Assembly (NCBI GenBank): GCA_030427505.1
Contig: JAUICH010000019.1
Span: 64,001 to 124,867 of the forward strand
Direction: 5' to 3'
Origin: Verrucomicrobiia bacterium
Lineage (GTDB): Bacteria > Verrucomicrobiota > Verrucomicrobiia > Verrucomicrobiales > DEV007
Length of the DNA stretch: 60,867 nt
Positions 32,967 through 41,462 of this stretch are shown here, piece after piece. The position numbers and the translations under genes are program-made. The notes under the pieces were generated by a model. The model was not told the origin of the DNA. It ran no database searches and saw nothing but the letters and a program-made list of their open reading frames with translations. Each line of letters begins with the position of its first letter. Position 1 is the first letter of the stretch.

Positions 32967-33776
32967 ATGCAAGCAACTCCGGATTCAGCTCAGGAGAACC
33001 CCAGAGCGGTCGAACTCACTGCCTACCAGATTTGCGAATGGGAAGTGCCCATCGTTCCGGCCTCTTATCGCCGGGACTGGATGATTCCGCACGCTTACCA
33101 CTGCCTTCCCATGACCCTGGCCAATCAGTCAGGATGGTTTCTCCTCTTGCCTCATGAAATCACCGCCGTGTGGGACGGTAGCGACTCCGAAAAAGGCTTA
33201 ACGATCTCCTTTCCAGACGGCAAAACGCCGGATTTCGTCATGGCCAAAAGTCATTTCGGGCAGGGAATTGTCTCCTTCGGGGTGCCTTTTCTCTTCAGGA
33301 CCTCTCCCGGATACGATCTGGTGATCAAGGGGCCTTCCAACTACATTCTTCCCAACGCACAGGCATTGGAGGGACTTATTGAGGCGGACTGGTCTCCCAT
33401 GTCCTTCACCATGAACTGGAAACTCCACTCCCCGGGCATCCCGGTGACCTTCCGGGCGGGCGAACCTTATTGCATGATTCATCCCCAACGCCGCGGTGAC
33501 ATCGAGTCCACCCGGCCAGAGATCCGCCGCCTGGAAGAAGATCCAGCATTGAAGGAGGAATTTCTCGCGTTTCTTCAGAAAAGGAATTTCAACCGGGCCC
33601 ACAACAAGTTTCGGCAAATCGAGCGGGAAAAGAAAGCCCAGACCCGCCTTCAGGCCTATGATCGCGACTATTTCCTAGGCCGGAAGGTCACGGATCCGAA
33701 GCCGATTGAAGGACACCGCCTCCGGCTGAATTTGAAGCCTTTTAGAGATCTGAGAACTCCATCTGAAAAACGATAA
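32967..33776 (+). CDS. DUF6065-family protein
   Basis: A 269-residue protein. YHCLPMTLANQSGWFLLLPHEITAVWDGS, SHFGQGIVSFGVPFLFRTSPGYDLVIKGPSN, LEGLIEADWSPMSFTMNWKLHSPGIPVTFRAGEPYCMIHP follow the DUF6065 pattern as I remember it, over the usual length. The C-terminus is basic and helical (NKFRQIEREKKAQTRLQAYDRDYF). In other genomes I associate this family with 2OG-Fe(II) oxygenases, and here a decayed oxygenase lies just downstream. Function unknown. Confidence 0.75.
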   Translation: MQATPDSAQENPRAVELTAYQICEWEVPIVPASYRRDWMIPHAYHCLPMTLANQSGWFLLLPHEITAVWDGSDSEKGLTISFPDGKTPDFVMAKSHFGQGIVSFGVPFLFRTSPGYDLVIKGPSNYILPNAQALEGLIEADWSPMSFTMNWKLHSPGIPVTFRAGEPYCMIHPQRRGDIESTRPEIRRLEEDPALKEEFLAFLQKRNFNRAHNKFRQIEREKKAQTRLQAYDRDYFLGRKVTDPKPIEGHRLRLNLKPFRDLRTPSEKR

Positions 33777-33837
33777 TTCGGCACCGGGTTCATCCCGGCC
33801 ATTTCGCGGACTCTGGCATCCGACAACACGCGCGGTA

Positions 33838-34290
33838 TACTGGAGTGGTGAAATTCCCGCCCTCAAGATCCCCGGATTCTTGCGGGTGGAGCGACCGGAG
33901 CAGCTCTACCAATTTTTCACAAGTTCGTCCACGATCTAAGATCTCCTGAACGGGTCGAATACTTTTCCCTGCTGACCCAGACTGCCCATACCGGTTGGAA
34001 CGGCCTTTCCGCCAGGCATTTGGCCCCGGTGACTTTCTCCGTCCTCATAACGGCCGCCATGGGAACCGTAGAATCGCTTTCATATTCTACCTAAATCGGG
34101 AGTGGTCTCCGGAACTTGGTGGCGGACTTCGCGTTGAGCGAGAAGGAACCGGAGAACTATTTTTCCCTTACGAATACAACAGCTTAATCTGTTCTGAAGT
34201 TGTGGGGCACTCCTCCCATCGGATCGGTCCCATCGAAAAACCGAGGGAGGCAGGATCCGGTTCAACGCGGGCGGCTGGTTCAAAGGGGTC
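33838..34290 (+). pseudogene. Degraded 2OG-Fe(II) oxygenase (prolyl-hydroxylase-like)
   Basis: Fragments of one protein can be read in different frames. GEIPALKIPGFLRVERPEQLYQFF lies near the 5' end and runs into a TAA. FGPGDFLRPHNGRHGNRRIAF with IFYLNREWSPELGGGLRV, FPYEYNSLICSEVVGHSSHRIGPI lies further on. The second part is the jelly-roll core of a small oxygenase of the type Y-x-x-G-D-F-L-x-x-H-x-D; the Asp of H-x-D is replaced by Gly. Frame changes, an internal stop and loss of an iron ligand indicate a dead gene. Sequencing error cannot be ruled out for the frame changes but does not explain the missing Asp. Confidence 0.65.
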
Positions 34291-34330
34291 CGGAGAGCGG
34301 GACGGCTGCCACGTCCAGATCCGGCGAGTA

Positions 34331-37300
34331 TCAAGGCGCCGCCCGGTGGAGGCGATAGCGATGTCCGGCGGGGAACGGCCCCTCCAGTACGGTCTCTTCG
34401 CCATCCGGCCACCGTACTTCGATACGTTCCACTTCTTTGACGTCACCCAATCCGAAGTTCGCGATGGGAGCATTGAAGGAAAGATAGCCGCCGCTCGCTT
34501 TGATCTCCCGGATCTGTTGGCCGCCTGGGTAACGAATAATGACCTGGGCTCCGATGCCGAAGTGGTTCCCTGCTTCATCCGCCAGTTCCACGGAAAGCGA
34601 GTTGGCGCGGCCGGCGCTCAGATTCTTGTGCCACTCCACTGGCCCCATCAGAGGCACGACGATCAAATCCACGTCTCCATCGAGGTCAAAGTCCGACTGG
34701 GTAAAGGACATCGTCTCCAAATAGGTTCCCACGCCTTGAGCCTCCGTTACCTCATTAAACCCATCTCCTCCCTGATTCAGAAAGAGGTGATTCGGCTCAT
34801 GAAGACTTTGGCCAGACATGCCGTTGACACAAAACAGATCCTGCCAGCCATCCAAGTCGAAGTCCACGAACTGGGCGTTCCAAGTCCATCCCGTGTATTT
34901 GACTCCCCATTCTTCCGTGACCTCCGCGAAGTCCCCTCCTTCCCCCATTGAAAGCAGCACATTGCGATCACGGACTTGGGGAATCTGTTTCTCTTTCTCC
35001 TCTTCCGTTGGCTGGTAGTTTGGCATGCGCATCCGTTCGACATGCCAGCTCATGTCCGCCCGCGACCGCGGAATATAGTCAAGATAGTGATCGAAATCAC
35101 TATTTACGGCGACATGGGAGAACACAAAATAACCAAAACTGTTCTGACGTTCTCTGTCATTCCAATCCAGCTGACCCTTTAGAGAATTGGCGTTCGAAGA
35201 ATAGCGGAACATGGGCTGAAGTTTTGCCAACCGCAGGTGTTGCTCCCGCAACTCCCGGCCGGGCAATTCCATGGCCATCTTCTCACGGGATTTCCCTACC
35301 TTTCGCTCTCTTCCCAAGCCGCCACCCGAAATATTCACCGAAAACAGTTCCGGACGCAGATCGTTGTTCAAGTCCCCAACCTCATAGCACATGTTGAAAT
35401 ACGGAGTGACGGGGATGGGACATTGGTCTTTCGATGCCGGGGTCAGGTTTAACTCCGCGCTCCCCGGATAGTATGAGTCTGGCTCGTCATAGTCGTTCCC
35501 CACCAGAATGTCGGACCAGCCATCTTGATCGATGTCACTGACGAGAATGGACAGCGTCTCGGCGGGCGGCCCCTGGAGTACCTGGAGATCGTGGCCTCCT
35601 CCGGGCCGGGAGAGCAGAACTTCATTGCGAGAAGACTCCGGTCCCCAACCCTTTCTTATCGCGACACTCCAACCGATCGTCCAGTTTCCCAGCACGGCAT
35701 CCAGCTGCCCATCCCGGTTAAGATCCGCGAACGCCGCCGCGCCAAGCAAACTGTATTTCCGGCGATTCACCTGTACGGGCTCTCCCGTGAAGGCGCCTTC
35801 CTGGTTGCGAATCCAGTAGCTTCCCTGACGGAAGGTCCCAAAGAAAAGATCCAACCAACTGTCGTTGTCCAAGTCCACCAGTGCTGTCAGGACCACCGTT
35901 TCTTTCGCAAGAGAACCCAGGTTCACTTCCTGCGCGACAAACCGGTCACCGTGCAGGTTGCTAAAGAGGGTCAGCCCCCCCGCGTAGAAATCGTTGGCGA
36001 TCACCAAGTCCGGCCACCCGTCTCCATGGACGTCTCCGGAAGCCACCGGGCGGCCATGCAAAGGGCGGTATTCCACCAAACGGTCCGTCGTTATCACGAA
36101 GGGCGAATCCACCCCAATCTCGCTTGCGAGGTGATTCTCAAAGATCCGCTCTCCCTCCGTCTTTTCGGTGCCACCAAAAGCGGCTTGTTCCACCGTTACC
36201 CGGCCGGCATTCGATGATTTCTCCACCGGAACCCAAACGGTGCGGAACGGATCCAATTCGGCTCTGAGCGCGGCCAGTGGCTTGCCTTCCGGTCCGGGCG
36301 GCGCTACTGGCGCCGGGGTTTCGGAACTTTCCGCAAAGTTCGTCAGGAGATCTTTCTCCAGCCAGGACTCGTTGGCCTTGTCTAAATAGTGAGCACAGAC
36401 TCCCGAGGCAACGCCCATCCCCATCACCGTCGCGAAAATGGCCACCGCCAGACTCTTGGACATGTCCCGGTAAATGACCAGAAAGGCCAGGATGCTGTAG
36501 ATCCCGGTCGTAAAAAGAACGGGCATCACATACTTGGCCGGCAAACCAGCGGCATAGAGCGAGGCCGCGAGAATCACATCCATCGCCATGGGAACGGGTA
36601 AAAACGTACCTACCGCGGCCACCACGAACATGACGCCCACCGTGGCGAGAATACCGTGGGTGGCGAGCTGATTGAGAATATTCTCGGTCGGGACGAATTC
36701 GTTCACGACCGACCCCAGAAACCCGGCGGCGACCATGAACGGAACGGTCAAAACACAGATTACGAGCAGATTGCGCCCCAGGTTCTTCCCGAACCACCAG
36801 ATCGAACTCCACCACCCCGGTCGCGGCTCGGCCGGTTTCACCGGGTCGCAGGGCGTTTCGGCCAGCTTTTCTCCCTTGATCCTGCCCTGCCAGACGCGGC
36901 CGGCCAGCGGCACGCACACCAGGATCAGCAGGAGGGAAAACACAATCTTCACCACCGCGAAGTGCCAGGGAAACAGCGTGAAGATCATGGAAATCACCAC
37001 CACGTTGAACGTGGGGGAACTGAACATGGTGGCCAGGGACATCTCCAGGCAACTGCCCCCCGCGTGCATCCCCCGCATAATGGGCGTCGCGCAGTTCACG
37101 CAGACACCCAGCGGGCTGCCCAGCGCGAAGCCGGCCAGAGTATTGGCATAGCGGCTTTTGAAGTTTCTGCGGGGGAACAAAGCCAACGCGGTCATCACCC
37201 CCGCGGCGAGAAGGAGACCGAACTTCATGCCCCGCTTATTGGCGTGGAGCCAGTTGACCGTCCCTTTGGCAATCCGCATCCAGGCACCGTCTTCAGGCTC

Positions 37301-37465
37301 CACGCTCCAGGCCGCCCCCAAACCCAGGGTCTGGAGATCCGAAACGGCGCCCATCGCCGCCTTGGCGTTTAGTTCCGGATACCGTGAGCCGGTCCAAAAC
37401 TTGAAGCCGATGATGCCGACAAAAATCAAACAGAACAGGAAGCGCTTATCCAAGAGAATTCGCAT
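34331..37465 (-). CDS. Permease (ArsP/YraQ-like) fused to FG-GAP/UnbV-like repeats
   Basis: A 1044-residue two-part protein. Residues 1 to about 370 form a permease with LGVCVNCATPIMRGMHAGGSCLEMSLATMFSSPTFNVVVISM, the duplicated inner motif of the DUF318/ArsP permease family, and LPVPMAMDVILAASLYAAGLPAKYVMPVL. Residues about 470 to 1044 hold FG-GAP/VCBS repeats with Ca-binding D-x-D-x-D-G loops (DLNRDGQLDAVLG, DIDQDGWSDILVGND, DFDLDGWQDLF, DFDLDGDVDLIV) and a C-terminal ASPIC/UnbV-like module (VIIRYPGGQQIREIKASGGYLSFN). The beta-propeller would face outside the inner membrane. Substrate unknown. It stands alone on the minus strand. Confidence 0.85.
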   Translation of the reverse strand: MRILLDKRFLFCLIFVGIIGFKFWTGSRYPELNAKAAMGAVSDLQTLGLGAAWSVEPEDGAWMRIAKGTVNWLHANKRGMKFGLLLAAGVMTALALFPRRNFKSRYANTLAGFALGSPLGVCVNCATPIMRGMHAGGSCLEMSLATMFSSPTFNVVVISMIFTLFPWHFAVVKIVFSLLLILVCVPLAGRVWQGRIKGEKLAETPCDPVKPAEPRPGWWSSIWWFGKNLGRNLLVICVLTVPFMVAAGFLGSVVNEFVPTENILNQLATHGILATVGVMFVVAAVGTFLPVPMAMDVILAASLYAAGLPAKYVMPVLFTTGIYSILAFLVIYRDMSKSLAVAIFATVMGMGVASGVCAHYLDKANESWLEKDLLTNFAESSETPAPVAPPGPEGKPLAALRAELDPFRTVWVPVEKSSNAGRVTVEQAAFGGTEKTEGERIFENHLASEIGVDSPFVITTDRLVEYRPLHGRPVASGDVHGDGWPDLVIANDFYAGGLTLFSNLHGDRFVAQEVNLGSLAKETVVLTALVDLDNDSWLDLFFGTFRQGSYWIRNQEGAFTGEPVQVNRRKYSLLGAAAFADLNRDGQLDAVLGNWTIGWSVAIRKGWGPESSRNEVLLSRPGGGHDLQVLQGPPAETLSILVSDIDQDGWSDILVGNDYDEPDSYYPGSAELNLTPASKDQCPIPVTPYFNMCYEVGDLNNDLRPELFSVNISGGGLGRERKVGKSREKMAMELPGRELREQHLRLAKLQPMFRYSSNANSLKGQLDWNDRERQNSFGYFVFSHVAVNSDFDHYLDYIPRSRADMSWHVERMRMPNYQPTEEEKEKQIPQVRDRNVLLSMGEGGDFAEVTEEWGVKYTGWTWNAQFVDFDLDGWQDLFCVNGMSGQSLHEPNHLFLNQGGDGFNEVTEAQGVGTYLETMSFTQSDFDLDGDVDLIVVPLMGPVEWHKNLSAGRANSLSVELADEAGNHFGIGAQVIIRYPGGQQIREIKASGGYLSFNAPIANFGLGDVKEVERIEVRWPDGEETVLEGPFPAGHRYRLHRAAP

Positions 37466-37746
37466 GGCGGGCTTATCGAAGTTGGCAGGTTTTCAGGACA
37501 CAGTCCTTCATTGCGACAGACTCAGATCATGCGACTAACGAAGATCGCATGCAATCCAAATGCTTTTCCGTTCAGGAGTAAAATCAACGGCAGGCCACGG
37601 GGCCCGGCAGAAGGCTTTTTTCGCCCCCGAAGATTTGCCGGATTGAAAATGGACCGGCTCGTTTCGCGATTTTTTGCGCAATTCCCGGTCAGGGTTTCGC
37701 TTTCAAAGAAGAACGACGGTATCGGACTGAGAAGAAAACACACCCC

Positions 37747-38757
37747 ATGGAAGGACATCAGACACAAGTAACCGCCGGCTCGGGCCAGGTGGAAGAACAG
37801 ATCGCGCAAGCGGCCGCGTGGATCCACCCGCTGCGGGGAGAGATCGCCAATCACCTGGTGGGCCAAACGGCGCTGGTGGACCGGCTCCTCATCGCGCTCC
37901 TAGTGAAAGGCCACATCCTGCTGGAAGGGGTGCCGGGCCTGGCGAAGACGCTGGCGCTGAAAACCCTGGCCTCGCTGGTGGACGCGGATTTCCGGCGCAT
38001 TCAGTTCACTCCGGACATGCTGCCGGCGGACATTGTCGGCACGCAGATTTTCGATCCCAAGCGATCGGAATTTGAGGTCAAACACGGGCCGGTCTTCGCG
38101 AACTTTATTCTCGCGGACGAGATCAACCGGGCACCGGCCAAGGTGCAGAGCGCGCTGCTGGAAGCCATGCAGGAAAAGCAGGTGACCATCGGCGAGCACA
38201 GCTTTCCCCTGCCGCGTCCCTTCCTGGTAATGGCCACGCAGAACCCCATCGAACAGGAAGGCACCTACCCACTGCCAGAGGCACAGGTGGATCGCTTCAT
38301 GTTAAAGGTCGTGGTGGACTACCCGTCCTTTGAAGAAGAGCTGCGGGTAGTCGATCTGGCCGCCACGACAGCCGACCCCGCGGCCCCCAAACCGGTGGTG
38401 ACGCTGGACCACATCCGCTATGCTCGCGAGGTGGTGAACAGCCTTTACCTGGACGAAAAGGTGAAGCGCTACCTCGTCACCCTGGTGCATGCCACGCGGG
38501 CCCCGGATGCCTTCGGTCTGAACCTGGGACCTTACCTGCGCTTCGGCGCCTCACCGCGCGCGTCCATCAGCCTGGCGCTGGCCGGAAAGGCTCACGCCTT
38601 CCTGGAAGGACGCGGGTATGTGACACCGCATGACATCAAGTCGATCGCGCTCGACGTGCTGCGGCACCGCGTGATCGTTTCCTACGAAGCGGAGGCGGAG
38701 GGATTGACCAGCGAGCAGATCATCGCCCGCATCCTGGACCAGTTACCCGTGCCTTAA
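37747..38757 (+). CDS. moxR: MoxR-family AAA+ ATPase
   Basis: A 336-residue MoxR ATPase. GHILLEGVPGLAKTLALKTLA is the Walker A, FANFILADEINRAPAKVQSALLEAMQEKQVTI the Walker B, LVMATQNPIEQEGTYPLPEAQVDRF sensor 1 and Arg-finger region, and RFGASPRASISLALAGKAHAFLEGR the sensor 2 lid. MoxR proteins work with von Willebrand A proteins to mature or remodel envelope complexes. It is the first gene of the Bat operon that follows, and the 281-base gap to the divergent permease gene should contain its promoter. Confidence 0.95.
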   Translation: MEGHQTQVTAGSGQVEEQIAQAAAWIHPLRGEIANHLVGQTALVDRLLIALLVKGHILLEGVPGLAKTLALKTLASLVDADFRRIQFTPDMLPADIVGTQIFDPKRSEFEVKHGPVFANFILADEINRAPAKVQSALLEAMQEKQVTIGEHSFPLPRPFLVMATQNPIEQEGTYPLPEAQVDRFMLKVVVDYPSFEEELRVVDLAATTADPAAPKPVVTLDHIRYAREVVNSLYLDEKVKRYLVTLVHATRAPDAFGLNLGPYLRFGASPRASISLALAGKAHAFLEGRGYVTPHDIKSIALDVLRHRVIVSYEAEAEGLTSEQIIARILDQLPVP

Positions 38758-38800
38758 GGGCTACCCCTCCCTATCAGCTAAGCCAGTAGTGGAGCGACAC

Positions 38801-39757
<957 letters not shown>

Positions 39758-39763
39758 ACTCGC

Positions 39764-40408
39764 ATGATTGCCAAAGGAACAAAAGCAGAGCGTTTGCTAC
39801 CCTCCTCAATAAGCCGCTCCAAGGCTTTCAGGGGTGGGTTGATTTGGTTCTTCGTGCTCATCACGGCTCCGGCCATGGCGCAGGAAGCGGAAGACATCCG
39901 CGACGTGAAGGACTTGGTCGAAATCCCCGAACCTCCCAACTACGCTCTCTGGTTAGGCATTTCCGTGGGCGCCATTCTGCTCGCGGTGCTGATTTGGAGA
40001 TTTCTCGCTTCCAGGAAGCCGAATGTGCCCGCTCAGTCCGCGGCGGAACGCGCGCTGGCGGAACTGAAGGATTGCGAAAAACTGACCGGCGACACTTCTC
40101 CGGAACCCCTGGCCAATGCCGTCACCGCCGCCGTACGGCGTTACATCGAAGAGCGCTTCGGCATCGCGGCTCCTCGGCGGACCACGGAGGAATTTCTATG
40201 GGATCTCCACGCAAATCCTCACCGCGAGATCGCTCCCTATGGAGAACACCTGAGCCACTTCCTGAGATACTGTGACGCAGTAAAGTTTGGCCAGGGCGGG
40301 CTGGAGCAGGAGCGCCACGGTGAACTCCTGGAAGGCGCGCGGCGCTTTGTCGAAGCCACCCGGAACCCAGCCCCCGCAACCTCGCCCATCACCGCGATGG
40401 CAAAATGA
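39764..40408 (+). CDS. DUF4381-like membrane protein of the Bat operon
   Basis: A 214-residue protein with an N-terminal signal/anchor (GGLIWFFVLITAPAMAQEAE), a short periplasmic segment, a second helix (YALWLGISVGAILLAVLIWRFLASRK) and a helical cytosolic domain (AAVRRYIEERFGIAAPRRTTEEFLWDL). This is the arrangement of DUF4381 proteins found between DUF58 and BatA genes. It likely scaffolds the membrane VWA complex. Six bases separate it from the DUF58 gene. Confidence 0.85.
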   Translation: MIAKGTKAERLLPSSISRSKAFRGGLIWFFVLITAPAMAQEAEDIRDVKDLVEIPEPPNYALWLGISVGAILLAVLIWRFLASRKPNVPAQSAAERALAELKDCEKLTGDTSPEPLANAVTAAVRRYIEERFGIAAPRRTTEEFLWDLHANPHREIAPYGEHLSHFLRYCDAVKFGQGGLEQERHGELLEGARRFVEATRNPAPATSPITAMAK

Positions 40409-40416
40409 ATTTTTGA

Positions 40417-41436
40417 ATGGAAGTCCTCACGAAAGAAACCTTTCAGTTTGCTCACCCTGAGCTGCTGTTCCTCCTGCTGCTGCTCCCTATCCTGGCGTGG
40501 TTGAAAGGCCGGCTGGGCGGAGCGGTGTCTCTGCGCTTCCCCTCCGTGGCGGCGGCACGGGCGGCGGGCGGTAAACCCCGGGGCCGGGCCGGTGGATGGC
40601 TCGGAGCCCTGCGGCTGCTGGCTCTGGCCGTTTTGATCGTGGCGCTGGCCCGTCCGCAACTCGGTCGCGGCACCACGGAAGTAGAAGCCAGCGGCATCGA
40701 CATCATGCTGGCGATCGACGTCTCAGGCTCCATGGAAGCGCTGGACTTCACCCAGAATGGCCAGCGGGTGAACCGGCTGGAGGTAGTAAAAGACGTGGTC
40801 GCCAAGTTCGCGAAAGAACGGCCCAACGACCGGATCGGAGTCGTGGCCTTCGCCGGCCGGCCCTACCTTTCCTGCCCCCTGACGCTGGACCACGACTGGC
40901 TGGTGGAGCGGTTGAGATCCCTGAAAATCGGACAAGTGGAAGACGGGACCGCCATCGGGTCGGCCATCGTATCGGCGGCCAATCATCTGAAGGAACAGGA
41001 AGCCAAGTCGCGCATCATCGTTCTTCTGACCGATGGCATGAACAACTCCGGCGCGGCCAACCCCGCGACCGCCGCCGAGGCCGCGAAAGCCCTGAATATC
41101 AAGATCTACACCGTGGGCGCGGGCACTCGGGGCGAAGCGCCCATGCCGGTGACGGACCGCTATGGCCGTCAGCGACTTCAAATGGTGCAAGTGGATCTCG
41201 ACGAAGACACCCTGAAGAAAGTGGCCGCCGACACGGGCGGTCAGTACTTCCGCGCCACGGACACCGGTTCGCTGGAAAAGGTATATGACGCCATCAACCA
41301 ACTGGAAACGACCAAACGGAAGCTGAAGAAATACGAAGACGTGGACGAACTCGTTTTCCTGGCGCTGTTTCCAGGGCTGATCTTGTTGGGAATGGAACGT
41401 CTGCTGGGCGAAACCCGGCTGCGGCGCCTGCCCTGA
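40417..41436 (+). CDS. batA: BatA-like membrane VWA protein
   Basis: A 339-residue protein: N-terminal helices (FAHPELLFLLLLLPILAWLKG; ALRLLALAVLIVALARPQLG), a von Willebrand A domain with the MIDAS motif IDIMLAIDVSGSMEALDF, TAIGSAIVSAAN (MIDAS Thr region) and IIVLLTDGMNNSG (MIDAS Asp), and a C-terminal helix (LVFLALFPGLILLGMERL). The VWA domain faces the periplasm. It forms a pair with the next VWA protein. Bat systems are linked to envelope stress tolerance in several bacteria, but the mechanism is not settled. Confidence 0.93.
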   Translation: MEVLTKETFQFAHPELLFLLLLLPILAWLKGRLGGAVSLRFPSVAAARAAGGKPRGRAGGWLGALRLLALAVLIVALARPQLGRGTTEVEASGIDIMLAIDVSGSMEALDFTQNGQRVNRLEVVKDVVAKFAKERPNDRIGVVAFAGRPYLSCPLTLDHDWLVERLRSLKIGQVEDGTAIGSAIVSAANHLKEQEAKSRIIVLLTDGMNNSGAANPATAAEAAKALNIKIYTVGAGTRGEAPMPVTDRYGRQRLQMVQVDLDEDTLKKVAADTGGQYFRATDTGSLEKVYDAINQLETTKRKLKKYEDVDELVFLALFPGLILLGMERLLGETRLRRLP

Positions 41437-41462
41437 CATTGATACCACTTTTGAACTGAAGA

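Noticed and set aside
33995-34951. Plus-strand 318-residue gene
   Set aside because: Only its first part resembles an oxygenase. The rest runs antisense into the permease/FG-GAP gene, so it is a fragment of a pseudogene plus noise.
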